Below, piece by piece: positions 1 to 7,119 of a DNA stretch of 12,152 nucleotides; within the stretch, counting starts at the first letter, position 1; each line of letters opens with the position of its first letter. Under the pieces are notes generated by a model. The model ran no database searches. It was not told the origin of the DNA and worked only from the letters and a program-made list of their open reading frames with translations. The position numbers were made by a program, and so were the translations under genes. Source of the stretch: a bacterium (GTDB taxonomy: Bacteria > Bacillota_I > Bacilli_A > RF39 > UBA660); assembly GCA_004560915.1 (NCBI GenBank), contig SFTR01000022.1:1-12152 (forward strand), given 5' to 3'.

Positions 1-127
1 TTGTTCTAAAGAACAAATTAAACTTATTACTGATAAGATGAATGAAGTTGGAAAACGTGCATTTAAAATTGAAATTGGTGAAGAAGTTTGTTACGATAAA
101 GGAGTTTCAAGAAAGCTTAAAAAATAA
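1..127 (+). CDS. C-terminal end of an unrecognised protein (cut by window start)
   Basis: An open frame (first full codon at base 2) runs to a TAA at 125-127 and encodes the last 41 residues of a protein. The tail is highly charged and ends in G-V-S-R-K-L-K-K. It carries two Cys but no recognisable domain, and I cannot assign a family. The gene immediately upstream of queA is often ruvB in Bacilli, but this tail does not look like the RuvB C-terminus. The bases 85-87 nt downstream of its last codons encode a similar tail (see 141-212), suggesting a local duplication. Transcription probably ends at the hairpin at 211-231. Confidence 0.5.
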   Translation, partial: CSKEQIKLITDKMNEVGKRAFKIEIGEEVCYDKGVSRKLKK

Positions 128-140
128 TTATTTTATATAG

Positions 141-212
141 ATATGTGTTATTCTAGAAGAAGATTATAGTGTATGTACTTCTAATGGTCTAGTTCGTAAA
201 TTAAAAAAATAG
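141..212 (+). pseudogene. Degenerate second copy of the preceding gene's C-terminal tail
   Basis: In a different frame from the preceding ORF, with no start codon and a stop just upstream (138-140), bases 171-212 read V-C-T-S-N-G-L-V-R-K-L-K-K-stop. The preceding gene ends V-C-Y-D-K-G-V-S-R-K-L-K-K-stop. Eight of 13 residues are identical and both end at a stop codon, although many of the codons differ. The simplest reading is an eroded tandem duplicate. With so short a match in AT-rich DNA, chance cannot be excluded. Confidence 0.35.
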
Positions 213-231
213 AGTTTTAAAAACTCTTTTT
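211..231 (+). terminator. Rho-independent terminator upstream of queA
   Basis: AGAGTT (211-216) pairs with AACTCT (222-227) around a small loop, and a T-run follows directly. It would end transcription of the gene running in from the left edge. The queA promoter begins only a few bases later. Confidence 0.65.
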
Positions 232-234
232 ATA

Positions 235-243
235 TGATATAAT
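235..243 (+). promoter_or_regulatory. Extended -10 promoter for queA-tgt
   Basis: TGATATAAT at 235-243 is a perfect extended -10 element (TGnTATAAT). The corresponding -35 position falls in the preceding terminator hairpin and is poor, so recognition would rest on the TGn extension. The predicted start is about 250, giving a leader of about 44 nt. Confidence 0.6.
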
Positions 244-257
244 TTCTAACTGAAAGA

Positions 258-293
258 AGAGGTGAATCGCTAGGCTGTATTCCTAGTAGATGT
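258..293 (+). promoter_or_regulatory. Distant Shine-Dalgarno with intervening hairpin before queA
   Basis: The only good Shine-Dalgarno, AGAGGTGA (258-265), ends 28 nt before the queA ATG at 294. That is too far for normal initiation. Between them CTAGG (270-274) and CCTAG (282-286) form a 5-bp hairpin with a 7-nt loop. Folding it out leaves an effective spacing of about 12 nt. This resembles known cases where a leader hairpin brings a distant SD next to the start codon. That it does so here is inference. Confidence 0.5.
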
Positions 294-1340
294 ATGGATT
301 ATAAAGATATAAATACTTATGATTATCCTTTAGATGAATCTTTAATAGCACAAGTACCTATTAAAGAACGTGATCATTCTAAACTTTTAGTAGTAAATAA
401 ATATGATGGAAAATATAAAGATGAAGTATTTTATAATATTAAGAATTATCTTCATAAGGGAGACACACTAGTTCTTAATAATACTAAAGTATTACCTAGT
501 AGAATAATTGGGTATAAGGAAGAGACTAATGCTAAGATTGAAGTATTATTACTTAAAGAATTAGAAAGTAATATATGGGAGTGTCTTGTTAGACCTCAAA
601 AGAGAGTACATAAAGGTACTATTATTAAGTTTGATGACGAGTTTAAGTGTGAAGTAGTTGATGTATTTAAAGATGGTATAACACATGTTAAATTAGTTTA
701 TAGTGGTATATTAGTAGAACATTTAGATAAAGTAGGAGCTATGCCACTTCCACCTTATATTCATGAGAAACTTAAAGATAATAGTCGTTATAATACAGTG
801 TATGCTAAAAGAGAAGGTAGTGCTGCTGCTCCTACTGCTGGACTTCATTTTACTAAAGAGTTACTTAGTGAACTTGAAAGTATGGGAGTAAATATATTAT
901 ATGTAACACTTAATGTTGGACTTGGTACTTTTAGACCAGTTAGTGAAAGTGATATAACTCATCATGATATGCATAGTGAAAAGTATGAAATAACTGAAGA
1001 AGTAGCAAATAAACTAAATGAATGCAAAAAGAATGGTAAGAGAATTATATGTGTTGGTACTACTAGTCTTAGAACTTTAGAAGCTAATATTTCTAAATAT
1101 GGAGAGTTTAAAGCAACTGTTGAAGAAACTGGTATATTTATTTATCCTCCATATGAATTTAAGTCAGCAGACGCATTAATTACTAATTTTCATTTACCAA
1201 AAAGTACACTTGTTATGTTAGTTTCTGCTTTTAGTAGTGTAGATATTATTAAGAATGTATATATGCACGCACAAAATGAAAAGTATAAATTCTTTAGCTT
1301 TGGAGATGCAATGTTTTTAACTAATGAGGAGGTAAAATAG
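294..1340 (+). CDS. queA: S-adenosylmethionine:tRNA ribosyltransferase-isomerase QueA
   Basis: QueA transfers and isomerises the ribosyl part of SAM onto 7-aminomethyl-7-deazaguanine in tRNA, giving epoxyqueuosine in GUN anticodons. It is a cytoplasmic enzyme of queuosine synthesis. The 348 residues match the usual length of about 340-350. Visible hallmarks are the N-terminal L-I-A-Q-x-P-x-x-x-R-D block, D-T-L-V-L-N-N-T-K-V near residue 60, R-E-G-S-A-A-A-P-T-A-G-L-H-F-T mid-protein, V-G-L-G-T-F-R-P-V, and the C-terminal T-N-F-H-L-P-K-S-T-L. The ATG at 294 gives the expected N-terminus, although its SD is 28 nt away behind a hairpin. The TAG abuts the ATG of tgt, so the two form one operon with consecutive pathway steps. 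The SAM it consumes is made by metK in the same window. Confidence 0.97.
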   Translation: MDYKDINTYDYPLDESLIAQVPIKERDHSKLLVVNKYDGKYKDEVFYNIKNYLHKGDTLVLNNTKVLPSRIIGYKEETNAKIEVLLLKELESNIWECLVRPQKRVHKGTIIKFDDEFKCEVVDVFKDGITHVKLVYSGILVEHLDKVGAMPLPPYIHEKLKDNSRYNTVYAKREGSAAAPTAGLHFTKELLSELESMGVNILYVTLNVGLGTFRPVSESDITHHDMHSEKYEITEEVANKLNECKKNGKRIICVGTTSLRTLEANISKYGEFKATVEETGIFIYPPYEFKSADALITNFHLPKSTLVMLVSAFSSVDIIKNVYMHAQNEKYKFFSFGDAMFLTNEEVK

Positions 1341-2471
<1,131 letters not shown>

Positions 2472-2481
<10 letters not shown>

Positions 2482-2825
2482 GTTACTCCTATGATACCAC
2501 CAGTAATTGAGGATAATATTAAAGACAAATAATATACTAAAGCACCAAAAGAATATTTTGAGATAAATAGAGTTATTAATGAAAATAAAATACAAATAGA
2601 AGTAGAAACTATAAAACCATTTAAGTATCCTTTTGATCTTTCTAGTGATGAAGTTTTAAAACCTAAAATAAAAAATAGAAGTAAAATAATTATATAGTTT
2701 ATTATACTTACTGTGTTATAACTAAGAATTTCTAAATAATAAATTAAAGATATAATTAAAAGATATATTAAGAATAGTATTAAAAATAAAGATATACTTT
2801 TTAAATAATTAATAATTTTGTTCAT
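2472..2825 (-). CDS. YrzE/TIGR04086-like four-helix membrane protein
   Basis: A small 117-residue, very hydrophobic protein with four predicted membrane helices (about residues 8-30, 36-57, 69-89, 94-113), a charged L-E-R-S-K-G turn between helices 2 and 3, and a C-terminal G-G-I-I-G-V-T-K-K. Size, topology and the Gly-rich last helix fit the TIGR04086/YrzE family. So does its place next to tgt and a DUF421 gene, which is where yrzE lies in B. subtilis, although here it is inverted. No biochemical function is known. The SD AGGTGAT sits about 5 nt before the ATG at 2825. The gene diverges from the DUF421 gene across 72 bp and converges on tgt. Confidence 0.6.
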
Positions 2826-2897
2826 TTTATCACCTAATTAAGTATATTTATGATTAAAAAATATATGAATTAAACATAATAATAATGGGTGATATAT

Positions 2898-3548
2898 ATG
2901 GATTTAGTAATGGTAATAATTAGAACTGTGTTTTTCTATGTGTTTGTACTTATTATATTTAGACTTATGGGTAAACGTGAGATAGGAGAGTTATCTATAC
3001 AAGACTTAGTAGTTAGTTTATTAATTGCTGAGTTAGTTGCGATAAGTATTGAAAACTATAAAGATTCTATGTTACTTACAGTAATACCAATACTTATACT
3101 TTTATTCTTTGAGATAGCTGCTGGATATTTTTCTTTGAGATTTAATAAGTTTAGAAATCTTGTTGATGGTAAACCTGCTCTTATAATAAATAGAGGAATA
3201 ATAAATTATAAAGAAATGATGAAGCAAAGATATTCTTTAGATGATTTATTATTAGAACTTAGAAATAATAATATTAAGAATCTTAAAGATGTAGAATATG
3301 CTGTACTTGAAAACAGTGGAAAGCTTAATATATTTAAGTATAGTTTCTTAGGACTTGATTCCTCTAATCCATTTCCATTAATATTAGATGGTGTTGTTCA
3401 AAAAGATACATTATGTTATATAGATAAGGATGAAAAGTGGTTACATGATTATTTAAGAAGTAATGATCTTAGAAAAGAAGATGTGTTTTATGCATTTTAT
3501 AAAAATAATAAAATTTATGTTATTAAGAGAAATGAATTAATTAGATAG
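2898..3548 (+). CDS. DUF421 (YetF/YrbG family) membrane protein
   Basis: The 216-residue protein has three N-terminal membrane helices (about residues 5-20, 35-55, 60-80). A cytoplasmic alpha/beta domain follows, with the family hallmarks G-K-P-A-L-I-I-N-x-G, a Y-S-L-D-D-L-L-L-E-L-R segment and D-V-E-Y-A-V-L-E. B. subtilis YrbG is the likely syntenic relative at a similar length. Some family members have been linked to spore or envelope properties, but the molecular role is unclear. I start at ATG 2898 because GGGTGAT at 2887-2893 is its SD. An in-frame GTG at 2889 lies inside that SD and is unlikely to be used. The 3' end overlaps the convergent flippase gene by 12 bp. Confidence 0.85.
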   Translation: MDLVMVIIRTVFFYVFVLIIFRLMGKREIGELSIQDLVVSLLIAELVAISIENYKDSMLLTVIPILILLFFEIAAGYFSLRFNKFRNLVDGKPALIINRGIINYKEMMKQRYSLDDLLLELRNNNIKNLKDVEYAVLENSGKLNIFKYSFLGLDSSNPFPLILDGVVQKDTLCYIDKDEKWLHDYLRSNDLRKEDVFYAFYKNNKIYVIKRNELIR

Positions 3549-4835
3549 TACTTTTTTGATTTCTTTTGAGTAAAGATAAGTACTTAGAAGAAGATTTATA
3601 ATTATAGATAATATTAGAGAGTACATACCTATTTTAAGAAGTGATAGAGTAGCTATAGAAATGAGTCTAACTATTGACGATGTGATTGTACATTTCATAG
3701 CACTTTTAGATTTACCAAGTGCTTGCAAAGCATTTATAAGTGGATACTCAATATAGAATAATATAGTGAATGGACTAAGTATTTTGATGTAATCTATACC
3801 AGCAGTAGTGTGATATAAAATATTTAAGAAGAACTTTGGAAATAGTGTTATTATGAATGTAGAGATAGCACCTATAGTGGAGGAAATTAATACTATTTGT
3901 TTAATACGCTTTTTACACATTACTTTATTACCTTGACTATAATATTTAGATAGTTCTGGCACTAGAGAGGTAGCCATATTTTGAGTAAAGAATTGTGGCA
4001 TTAAGAGTAGTGACATAGCATAAGCGTTAATTACTCCATACTCGTATACTATAAATTCTTTAGAATAACCTACATACATAAGAACATTCGTAAGAACTAT
4101 TGGTTCTAAAAAATAAGAGATAGATCCTATTATTTTACTTGAGGTAGATGGAATACTTATATTCATTATCTTTTTTATATCATCTTTATTAAAGTCATTT
4201 AATGATGGTTTTATATTTTTAGGAAGGAAATACATCATTACTAGTTGTGATATTACTTCACCACCTGCGTTTACTAAAATTATGAAACTTATTGCATGTG
4301 TTAGACTAAGTGATAAAAATTTATCTATGAATAGTGTTATAAATATTAGTCTTGAAACTTGTTCTATGAAGTTTGAAAGCATGTATGGAAACATATTTTG
4401 TTTCCCCCAAAAGTATCCTTTTATGATAGATGAAATACTTATGAATGGAGTTACTAGTGAAAGACATATTATTGGAAAATATAAAGTTTCGTTTTTAAGA
4501 AGTGTGCTTAGTGTTGGAGCTAATAATACAGTTACAACTATTATAAAAATATTTATTATTAAAGATAGTGGGATGATTGATGCAAATAGTGTTTTTGTTC
4601 TTGAACTTTTTTCTGATATTATTTTAGATAGAGCAGTAGGGTATGAAAGAGTTGCAATGACACTTAAAAGAGCACTAGTAGGAGCAAGTAAACTATAAAG
4701 TCCCATTCCTTCAGGACCTAGTTTTCTAGTTACGATTATTCGTAGAACAAAACCAACTAGTTTACCCACGATACCACCAAATAGTAATACTAAAGTGGAT
4801 TTTAGAAATATATTATTTTTTATTTTATTTGACAT
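3537..4835 (-). CDS. SpoVB/MATE-type polysaccharide (lipid-linked precursor) flippase
   Basis: A 432-residue polytopic membrane protein of the MOP/MVF superfamily with about 12 predicted helices. The N-terminus (F-L-K-S-T-L-V-L-L-F-G-G, then G-x-x-L-R-I-I-V-T-R-K-L-G-P-E-G-M-G-L-Y) is the classic SpoVB-type signature. Relatives flip lipid-linked cell-wall or polysaccharide precursors; SpoVB of B. subtilis acts in spore cortex synthesis. It is shorter than B. subtilis SpoVB (about 518 residues), ending soon after the last helix. The gene name alone does not prove sporulation. The ATG at 4835 matches the family N-terminus but has no Shine-Dalgarno. A TATACT lies 6 nt upstream, so the mRNA may be leaderless. 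The gene follows yrzE- and yrbG-like genes as in B. subtilis. Confidence 0.85.
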   Translation of the reverse strand: MSNKIKNNIFLKSTLVLLFGGIVGKLVGFVLRIIVTRKLGPEGMGLYSLLAPTSALLSVIATLSYPTALSKIISEKSSRTKTLFASIIPLSLIINIFIIVVTVLLAPTLSTLLKNETLYFPIICLSLVTPFISISSIIKGYFWGKQNMFPYMLSNFIEQVSRLIFITLFIDKFLSLSLTHAISFIILVNAGGEVISQLVMMYFLPKNIKPSLNDFNKDDIKKIMNISIPSTSSKIIGSISYFLEPIVLTNVLMYVGYSKEFIVYEYGVINAYAMSLLLMPQFFTQNMATSLVPELSKYYSQGNKVMCKKRIKQIVLISSTIGAISTFIITLFPKFFLNILYHTTAGIDYIKILSPFTILFYIEYPLINALQALGKSKSAMKCTITSSIVRLISIATLSLLKIGMYSLILSIIINLLLSTYLYSKEIKKVLSN

Positions 4836-4840
4836 ATTAA

Positions 4841-4846
4841 AGTATA
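4841..4846 (-). promoter_or_regulatory. Possible -10 element for a leaderless spoVB-like mRNA
   Basis: On the minus strand TATACT occupies 4846-4841, and the ATG starts at 4835. A start site the usual 6-7 nt below the -10 would coincide with the A of the ATG. No SD-like sequence is present. A matching -35 hexamer is not evident, so the call is tentative. Confidence 0.3.
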
Positions 4847-4854
4847 TGAAGTAG

Positions 4855-4883
4855 TTGATAAAGATATTTATTTATGATATTAT
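4855..4883 (+). promoter_or_regulatory. Sigma-A promoter for the SAM riboswitch-metK transcript
   Basis: TTGATA (4855-4860) and TATTAT (4878-4883) are separated by exactly 17 bp, close to the housekeeping consensus. The predicted start is about 4890, so the transcript would contain the whole riboswitch beginning at 4919. Confidence 0.75.
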
Positions 4884-4918
4884 TAGTATGTTCTTATGGA
4901 ACAACAATTTTAAAATTA

Positions 4919-5033
4919 CCTTATAAAGAGTGACTGAGAGACTGGCTCTATGAAGTCACACCAACCTATTTAATTAGGTGGTAAACCCAGATGGATGAGG
5001 ATAACTTATATATACCTAAGTTATCTTAGGTAT
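4919..5033 (+). ncRNA. SAM-I family (S-box) riboswitch controlling metK, apparently lacking P4
   Basis: The SAM aptamer is followed by a transcription-attenuation platform. P1 is CCUUAU (4919-4924) with AUGAGG (4995-5000). P2 is GUGACU (4930-4935) with AGUCAC (4954-4959), topped by AGAG/CUCU. The P2 loop CUGG (4942-4945) can pair with CCAG (4987-4990) as the S-box pseudoknot. P3 is ACC-A-ACCUA (4960-4968) with UAGGUGGU (4975-4982). The core resembles the S-box ACUGGC-C-AUGAA segment. Normal S-boxes have a P4 hairpin before the closing GAUGAG; here only about 4 nt separate the pseudoknot from P1. AGGAUAACUUA (4998-5008) can instead pair with UAAGUUAUCUU (5017-5027) as antiterminator, excluding both P1 and the terminator. 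High SAM should favour P1 and termination, giving feedback on SAM synthetase. Confidence 0.85.
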
Positions 5034-5044
5034 TTTTTCTTTTT
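5012..5044 (+). terminator. Riboswitch-controlled terminator before metK
   Basis: ATACCTAAG (5012-5020) pairs with CTTAGGTAT (5025-5033) over a TTAT loop, a 9-bp stem followed by a T-rich tract to 5044. Its 5' arm shares bases with the antiterminator 3' arm (5017-5027), so the two are mutually exclusive. Confidence 0.85.
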
Positions 5045-5078
5045 AAGGTAATTGTAATCTTGGAAGGAGGAAATATAT

Positions 5079-6113
5079 ATGAGATTATTTAGTAATGAAA
5101 TTGTTTTTAGAGGACATCCTGATAAAGTATGTGATCAGATAAGTGATGCTTTAGTGGATGAGTTTATTAAAGGGGATAAGAAAAGTAGATGTGCGATTGA
5201 GACTATGGGTGGTAAAGGTAAAATATTTATTACTGGTGAAGTTACATCTAAAAGTAGAGTTGATATTCCTAATGTTGTTAAGGGAGTTCTTAAAGATGTT
5301 GGATATAGTTCTAACTATGAAATTATTAATAATATTGGTGTTCAAAGTAGTGATATTGCGATGGGTACTAATGATGAAGTGATGGGTGCTGGAGATCAAG
5401 GTATGATGTTTGGCTATGCTTGTAATGATAATGATTTGTATTTGCCTACAGCTATGGTTATACTTCAAGAATTAAGTAGAAAATATGATATTTTGAGAAA
5501 GAGTGACTCTAGATTTAAGAGTGATGGTAAAGCTCAAATAACTGGATATTATAGTGATGATATGAAACTTTTAGGAATTAAAACATTTACTATAAGTTAT
5601 CAAAATACTGAGAAAGAGAGAAGTGAAACTGATAAGATAATCAAAGATATGTGTAATAACATATGTTCTAAATATAATATTGAAGTAGAAGAATATTTGA
5701 TAAATCCAACTGGTAAGTTTGAGATTGGTGGTTTTCTTGGGGATGCTGGACTTACTGGTAGAAAGATAGTAGTTGATAGTTATGAAGGGTTTGCTCCCGT
5801 AGGTGGTGGTGCTTTTAGTGGTAAAGACCCAACTAAAGTAGATAGAAGTGGCGCATATAAAGCAAGACTTATTGCAGTGCATTATCTTAAAAAATATAAT
5901 CTTAAGTGGTGTAAAGTACAACTAAGTTATGCAATTGGTATTAGAAAACCTTTAGCAATCTATATAGATAGTGATAAAGGAATACTTTTAGAAGAAGTAA
6001 CTATTGATAAATATAAAGATTTATATGAAGAATGTGAGCCTAAGAATATAATAGATGATTTAAATTTATTAAATGAAAGATTCTATGAAAGAAGTAAATT
6101 TGGTCATTTTTAG
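5079..6113 (+). CDS. metK: S-adenosylmethionine synthetase MetK (short, divergent)
   Basis: MetK makes SAM from methionine and ATP in the cytoplasm. The active-site set is present: G-H-P-D-K (12-16), C-D-Q-I-S-D, E-T then G-E-V-T, the loop Q-S-S-D-I, G-A-G-D-Q-G with M-F-G-Y-A, D-G-K, D-A-G-L-T-G-R-K-I and G-G-G-A-F-S-G-K-D-P-T-K-V-D-R-S. At 344 residues it is about 40-55 shorter than common MetK proteins (384-400), with compact surface loops and a C-terminus ending G-H-F instead of G-H-F-G-R. The conserved Glu before G-H-P-D-K is Arg here (F-R-G-H-P-D-K). The SD GGAAGGAGG (5062-5070) is 8 nt from the ATG. The SAM riboswitch upstream independently supports the assignment. It is not part of the neighbouring B. 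subtilis gene order as I recall it. Confidence 0.95.
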   Translation: MRLFSNEIVFRGHPDKVCDQISDALVDEFIKGDKKSRCAIETMGGKGKIFITGEVTSKSRVDIPNVVKGVLKDVGYSSNYEIINNIGVQSSDIAMGTNDEVMGAGDQGMMFGYACNDNDLYLPTAMVILQELSRKYDILRKSDSRFKSDGKAQITGYYSDDMKLLGIKTFTISYQNTEKERSETDKIIKDMCNNICSKYNIEVEEYLINPTGKFEIGGFLGDAGLTGRKIVVDSYEGFAPVGGGAFSGKDPTKVDRSGAYKARLIAVHYLKKYNLKWCKVQLSYAIGIRKPLAIYIDSDKGILLEEVTIDKYKDLYEECEPKNIIDDLNLLNERFYERSKFGHF

Positions 6114-6137
6114 AAGTGTAAAGTTTTTGTAGAAATC

Positions 6138-6165
6138 TTGATATAAAAAAATAATATGATATAAT
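6138..6165 (+). promoter_or_regulatory. Strong promoter of the 6S-like RNA
   Basis: TTGATA (6138-6143), a 16-bp spacer, and TATAAT (6160-6165) preceded by TGA form a near-consensus promoter with extended -10. The predicted start is about 6172, at the base of the RNA's closing stem. No clear metK terminator is seen between 6114 and here. Confidence 0.8.
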
Positions 6166-6171
6166 TAAATT

Positions 6172-6343
6172 AACCTAGAAATAAATATAGCTCAATAAAC
6201 CGGCTATGTAATACTATAGGGGGACTAATTAGTATATGGTGTTGAATATTGTATTTAATACAAGATCCCGAGTATGTTATGTGTCCTACCACCTCGTGCG
6301 AAACGCGAGTTTTATTACACTATATTTACCTAGGTATTTTTTT
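6172..6343 (+). ncRNA. ssrS: Structured RNA, probable 6S RNA (SsrS/BsrA)
   Basis: About 170 nt start just below a strong promoter and end in a T-run. The ends close: ACCTAG (6173-6178) pairs with CTAGGT (6330-6335), then TAAATATAG (6182-6190) with CTATATTTA (6320-6328), then AATAAA (6194-6199) with TTTATT (6311-6316). A large open region follows, with a small hairpin on its 3' side (CTCGTG 6293-6298 with CGCGAG 6304-6309). The apical arm is irregular (TAGG..GAC 6217-6225 with GTCCTA 6283-6288; TTGTA/TACAA hairpin at 6249-6263). Long closing stem, central bubble with 3'-side hairpin and irregular apical arm are the 6S layout. 6S RNA binds sigma-A RNA polymerase and damps transcription in slow growth. 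B. subtilis 6S-1 lies between aspS and yrvM, and yrvM is the tcdA orthologue that follows here. The 3' closing arm and T-run also act as terminator. Confidence 0.7.
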
Positions 6344-6344
6344 A

Positions 6345-6353
6345 TGTTATAAT
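6345..6353 (+). promoter_or_regulatory. Extended -10 promoter for tcdA
   Basis: TGTTATAAT (6345-6353) is a perfect extended -10. TTTACC (6325-6330), inside the 3' arm of the 6S-like RNA, is a weak -35 at 17 bp. The start near 6360 puts the SD GAAGGAGTGA (6366-6375) right at the 5' end of a short leader. Confidence 0.65.
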
Positions 6354-6380
6354 ATAAGCACTTTTGAAGGAGTGAAGATT

Positions 6381-7061
6381 ATGAATCTTTGTAGACTTGA
6401 ATGTCTAATTGGAAGTGAAAACTTAGAAAAGATTAGAAAACTTAAAGTGCTTATTATAGGGCTTGGAGGAGTAGGTGGATATGCTCTTGAATCTTTAGTT
6501 AGATGTGGAGTAGAAGACATAACTATAGTAGATGGAGATACTATTAAACCTAGTAATATTAATAGACAAATAATAGCTACTTCTCGTAATAATAATAAAT
6601 ATAAAACTAGAGAATGGAAGAAAAGAATTAAACTTATAAATAAGAATGCTTCTGTTAATATAATTAATACTTATATAACACCTGATAATATAGAACTACT
6701 ATTTGGAGAAAAGTATGACTATATGATAGATGCATGTGACACTACTCGTGTTAAAGTTGAACTTATTAAGAGATGTCATGAAAATGGTATTAAGTTAGTT
6801 TCATCAATGGGAACAGCTAAGAAATTAGATGCTACTAAGTTAATAATAACAACACTTGATAAAACTAATACAGACCCACTTGCTAAAAAGGTAAGACATG
6901 AACTTGGAAAAGACAAAGACTTAATGAAAGATGTTGTAGTTGTAACATCAACTGAGAAAGCAATAGATACTAAGAATATGCTTGGTTCTAGTGCATTTGT
7001 TCCAGCAGTTGCAGGACTTTATATAACAAACTATATAGTGAGAGATGTATGTGAGATGTAA
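6381..7061 (+). CDS. tcdA: tRNA threonylcarbamoyladenosine dehydratase TcdA (E1-like)
   Basis: An E1/MoeB/ThiF-fold protein that in the TcdA (CsdL, YrvM) family uses ATP to dehydrate t6A-37 of ANN-decoding tRNAs to cyclic t6A. The 226-residue protein shows the nucleotide-binding G-L-G-G-V-G-G (27-33), then D-G-D-T-I-K-P-S-N-I-N-R-Q (51-63), which holds the acidic and Arg residues of the adenylation site. The mid-region K-L-D-A-T-K and D-P-L-A-K-K-V-R-x-E-L separates TcdA from MoeB and ThiF. G-S-S-A-F-V-P-A-V-A-G-L marks the C-terminal part. It is a little shorter than B. subtilis YrvM. The ATG at 6381 has SD GAAGGAGTGA 5-6 nt upstream. An in-frame extension to 6249 would read through the 6S-like RNA and is not credible. 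Confidence 0.93.
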   Translation: MNLCRLECLIGSENLEKIRKLKVLIIGLGGVGGYALESLVRCGVEDITIVDGDTIKPSNINRQIIATSRNNNKYKTREWKKRIKLINKNASVNIINTYITPDNIELLFGEKYDYMIDACDTTRVKVELIKRCHENGIKLVSSMGTAKKLDATKLIITTLDKTNTDPLAKKVRHELGKDKDLMKDVVVVTSTEKAIDTKNMLGSSAFVPAVAGLYITNYIVRDVCEM

Positions 7062-7064
7062 ATT

Positions 7065-7086
7065 AATTCCTTTATGGAATTTTTTT
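7065..7086 (+). terminator. tcdA terminator
   Basis: AATTCC (7065-7070) pairs with GGAATT (7076-7081) over a TTTAT loop, followed by T's to 7086. The hairpin starts 3 nt after the tcdA stop. Confidence 0.8.
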
Positions 7087-7094
7087 GATATAAT
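7086..7094 (+). promoter_or_regulatory. Extended -10 promoter of the Ser/Gly-rich remnant
   Basis: TGATATAAT directly abuts the tcdA terminator T-run. It is the same string as the queA promoter. The predicted start is near 7101, about 20 nt before the ATG of the broken small gene. Confidence 0.55.
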
Positions 7095-7119
7095 GTAAAA
7101 AATTATAGAAAACAATAAG

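Noticed and set aside
1..16. TTGTTCT/AGAACAA inverted repeat at the window start
   Set aside because: It lies inside a coding frame with a 2-nt centre and has no T-run or promoter context. Probably chance.
241..293. preQ1 riboswitch in front of queA
   Set aside because: The hairpin lacks the preQ1-I loop and A-rich tail consensus, so only a plain hairpin is claimed.
2889..2897. GTG start for the DUF421 gene
   Set aside because: The GTG is part of the SD for the ATG at 2898.
4282..4698. 138-codon plus-strand open frame
   Set aside because: It is antisense to the spoVB-like gene, whose frame has clear family motifs. There is no SD and no recognisable protein.
5151..5921. Open frames in other frames over metK (5151-5468 -, 5158-5382 +, 5571-5921 -)
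   Set aside because: Shadows of metK, with implausible amino-acid composition and no initiation signals.
6249..6380. N-terminal extension of tcdA to 6249
   Set aside because: It would translate the 6S-like RNA and its terminator. The ATG at 6381 has a strong SD and the correct family N-terminus.
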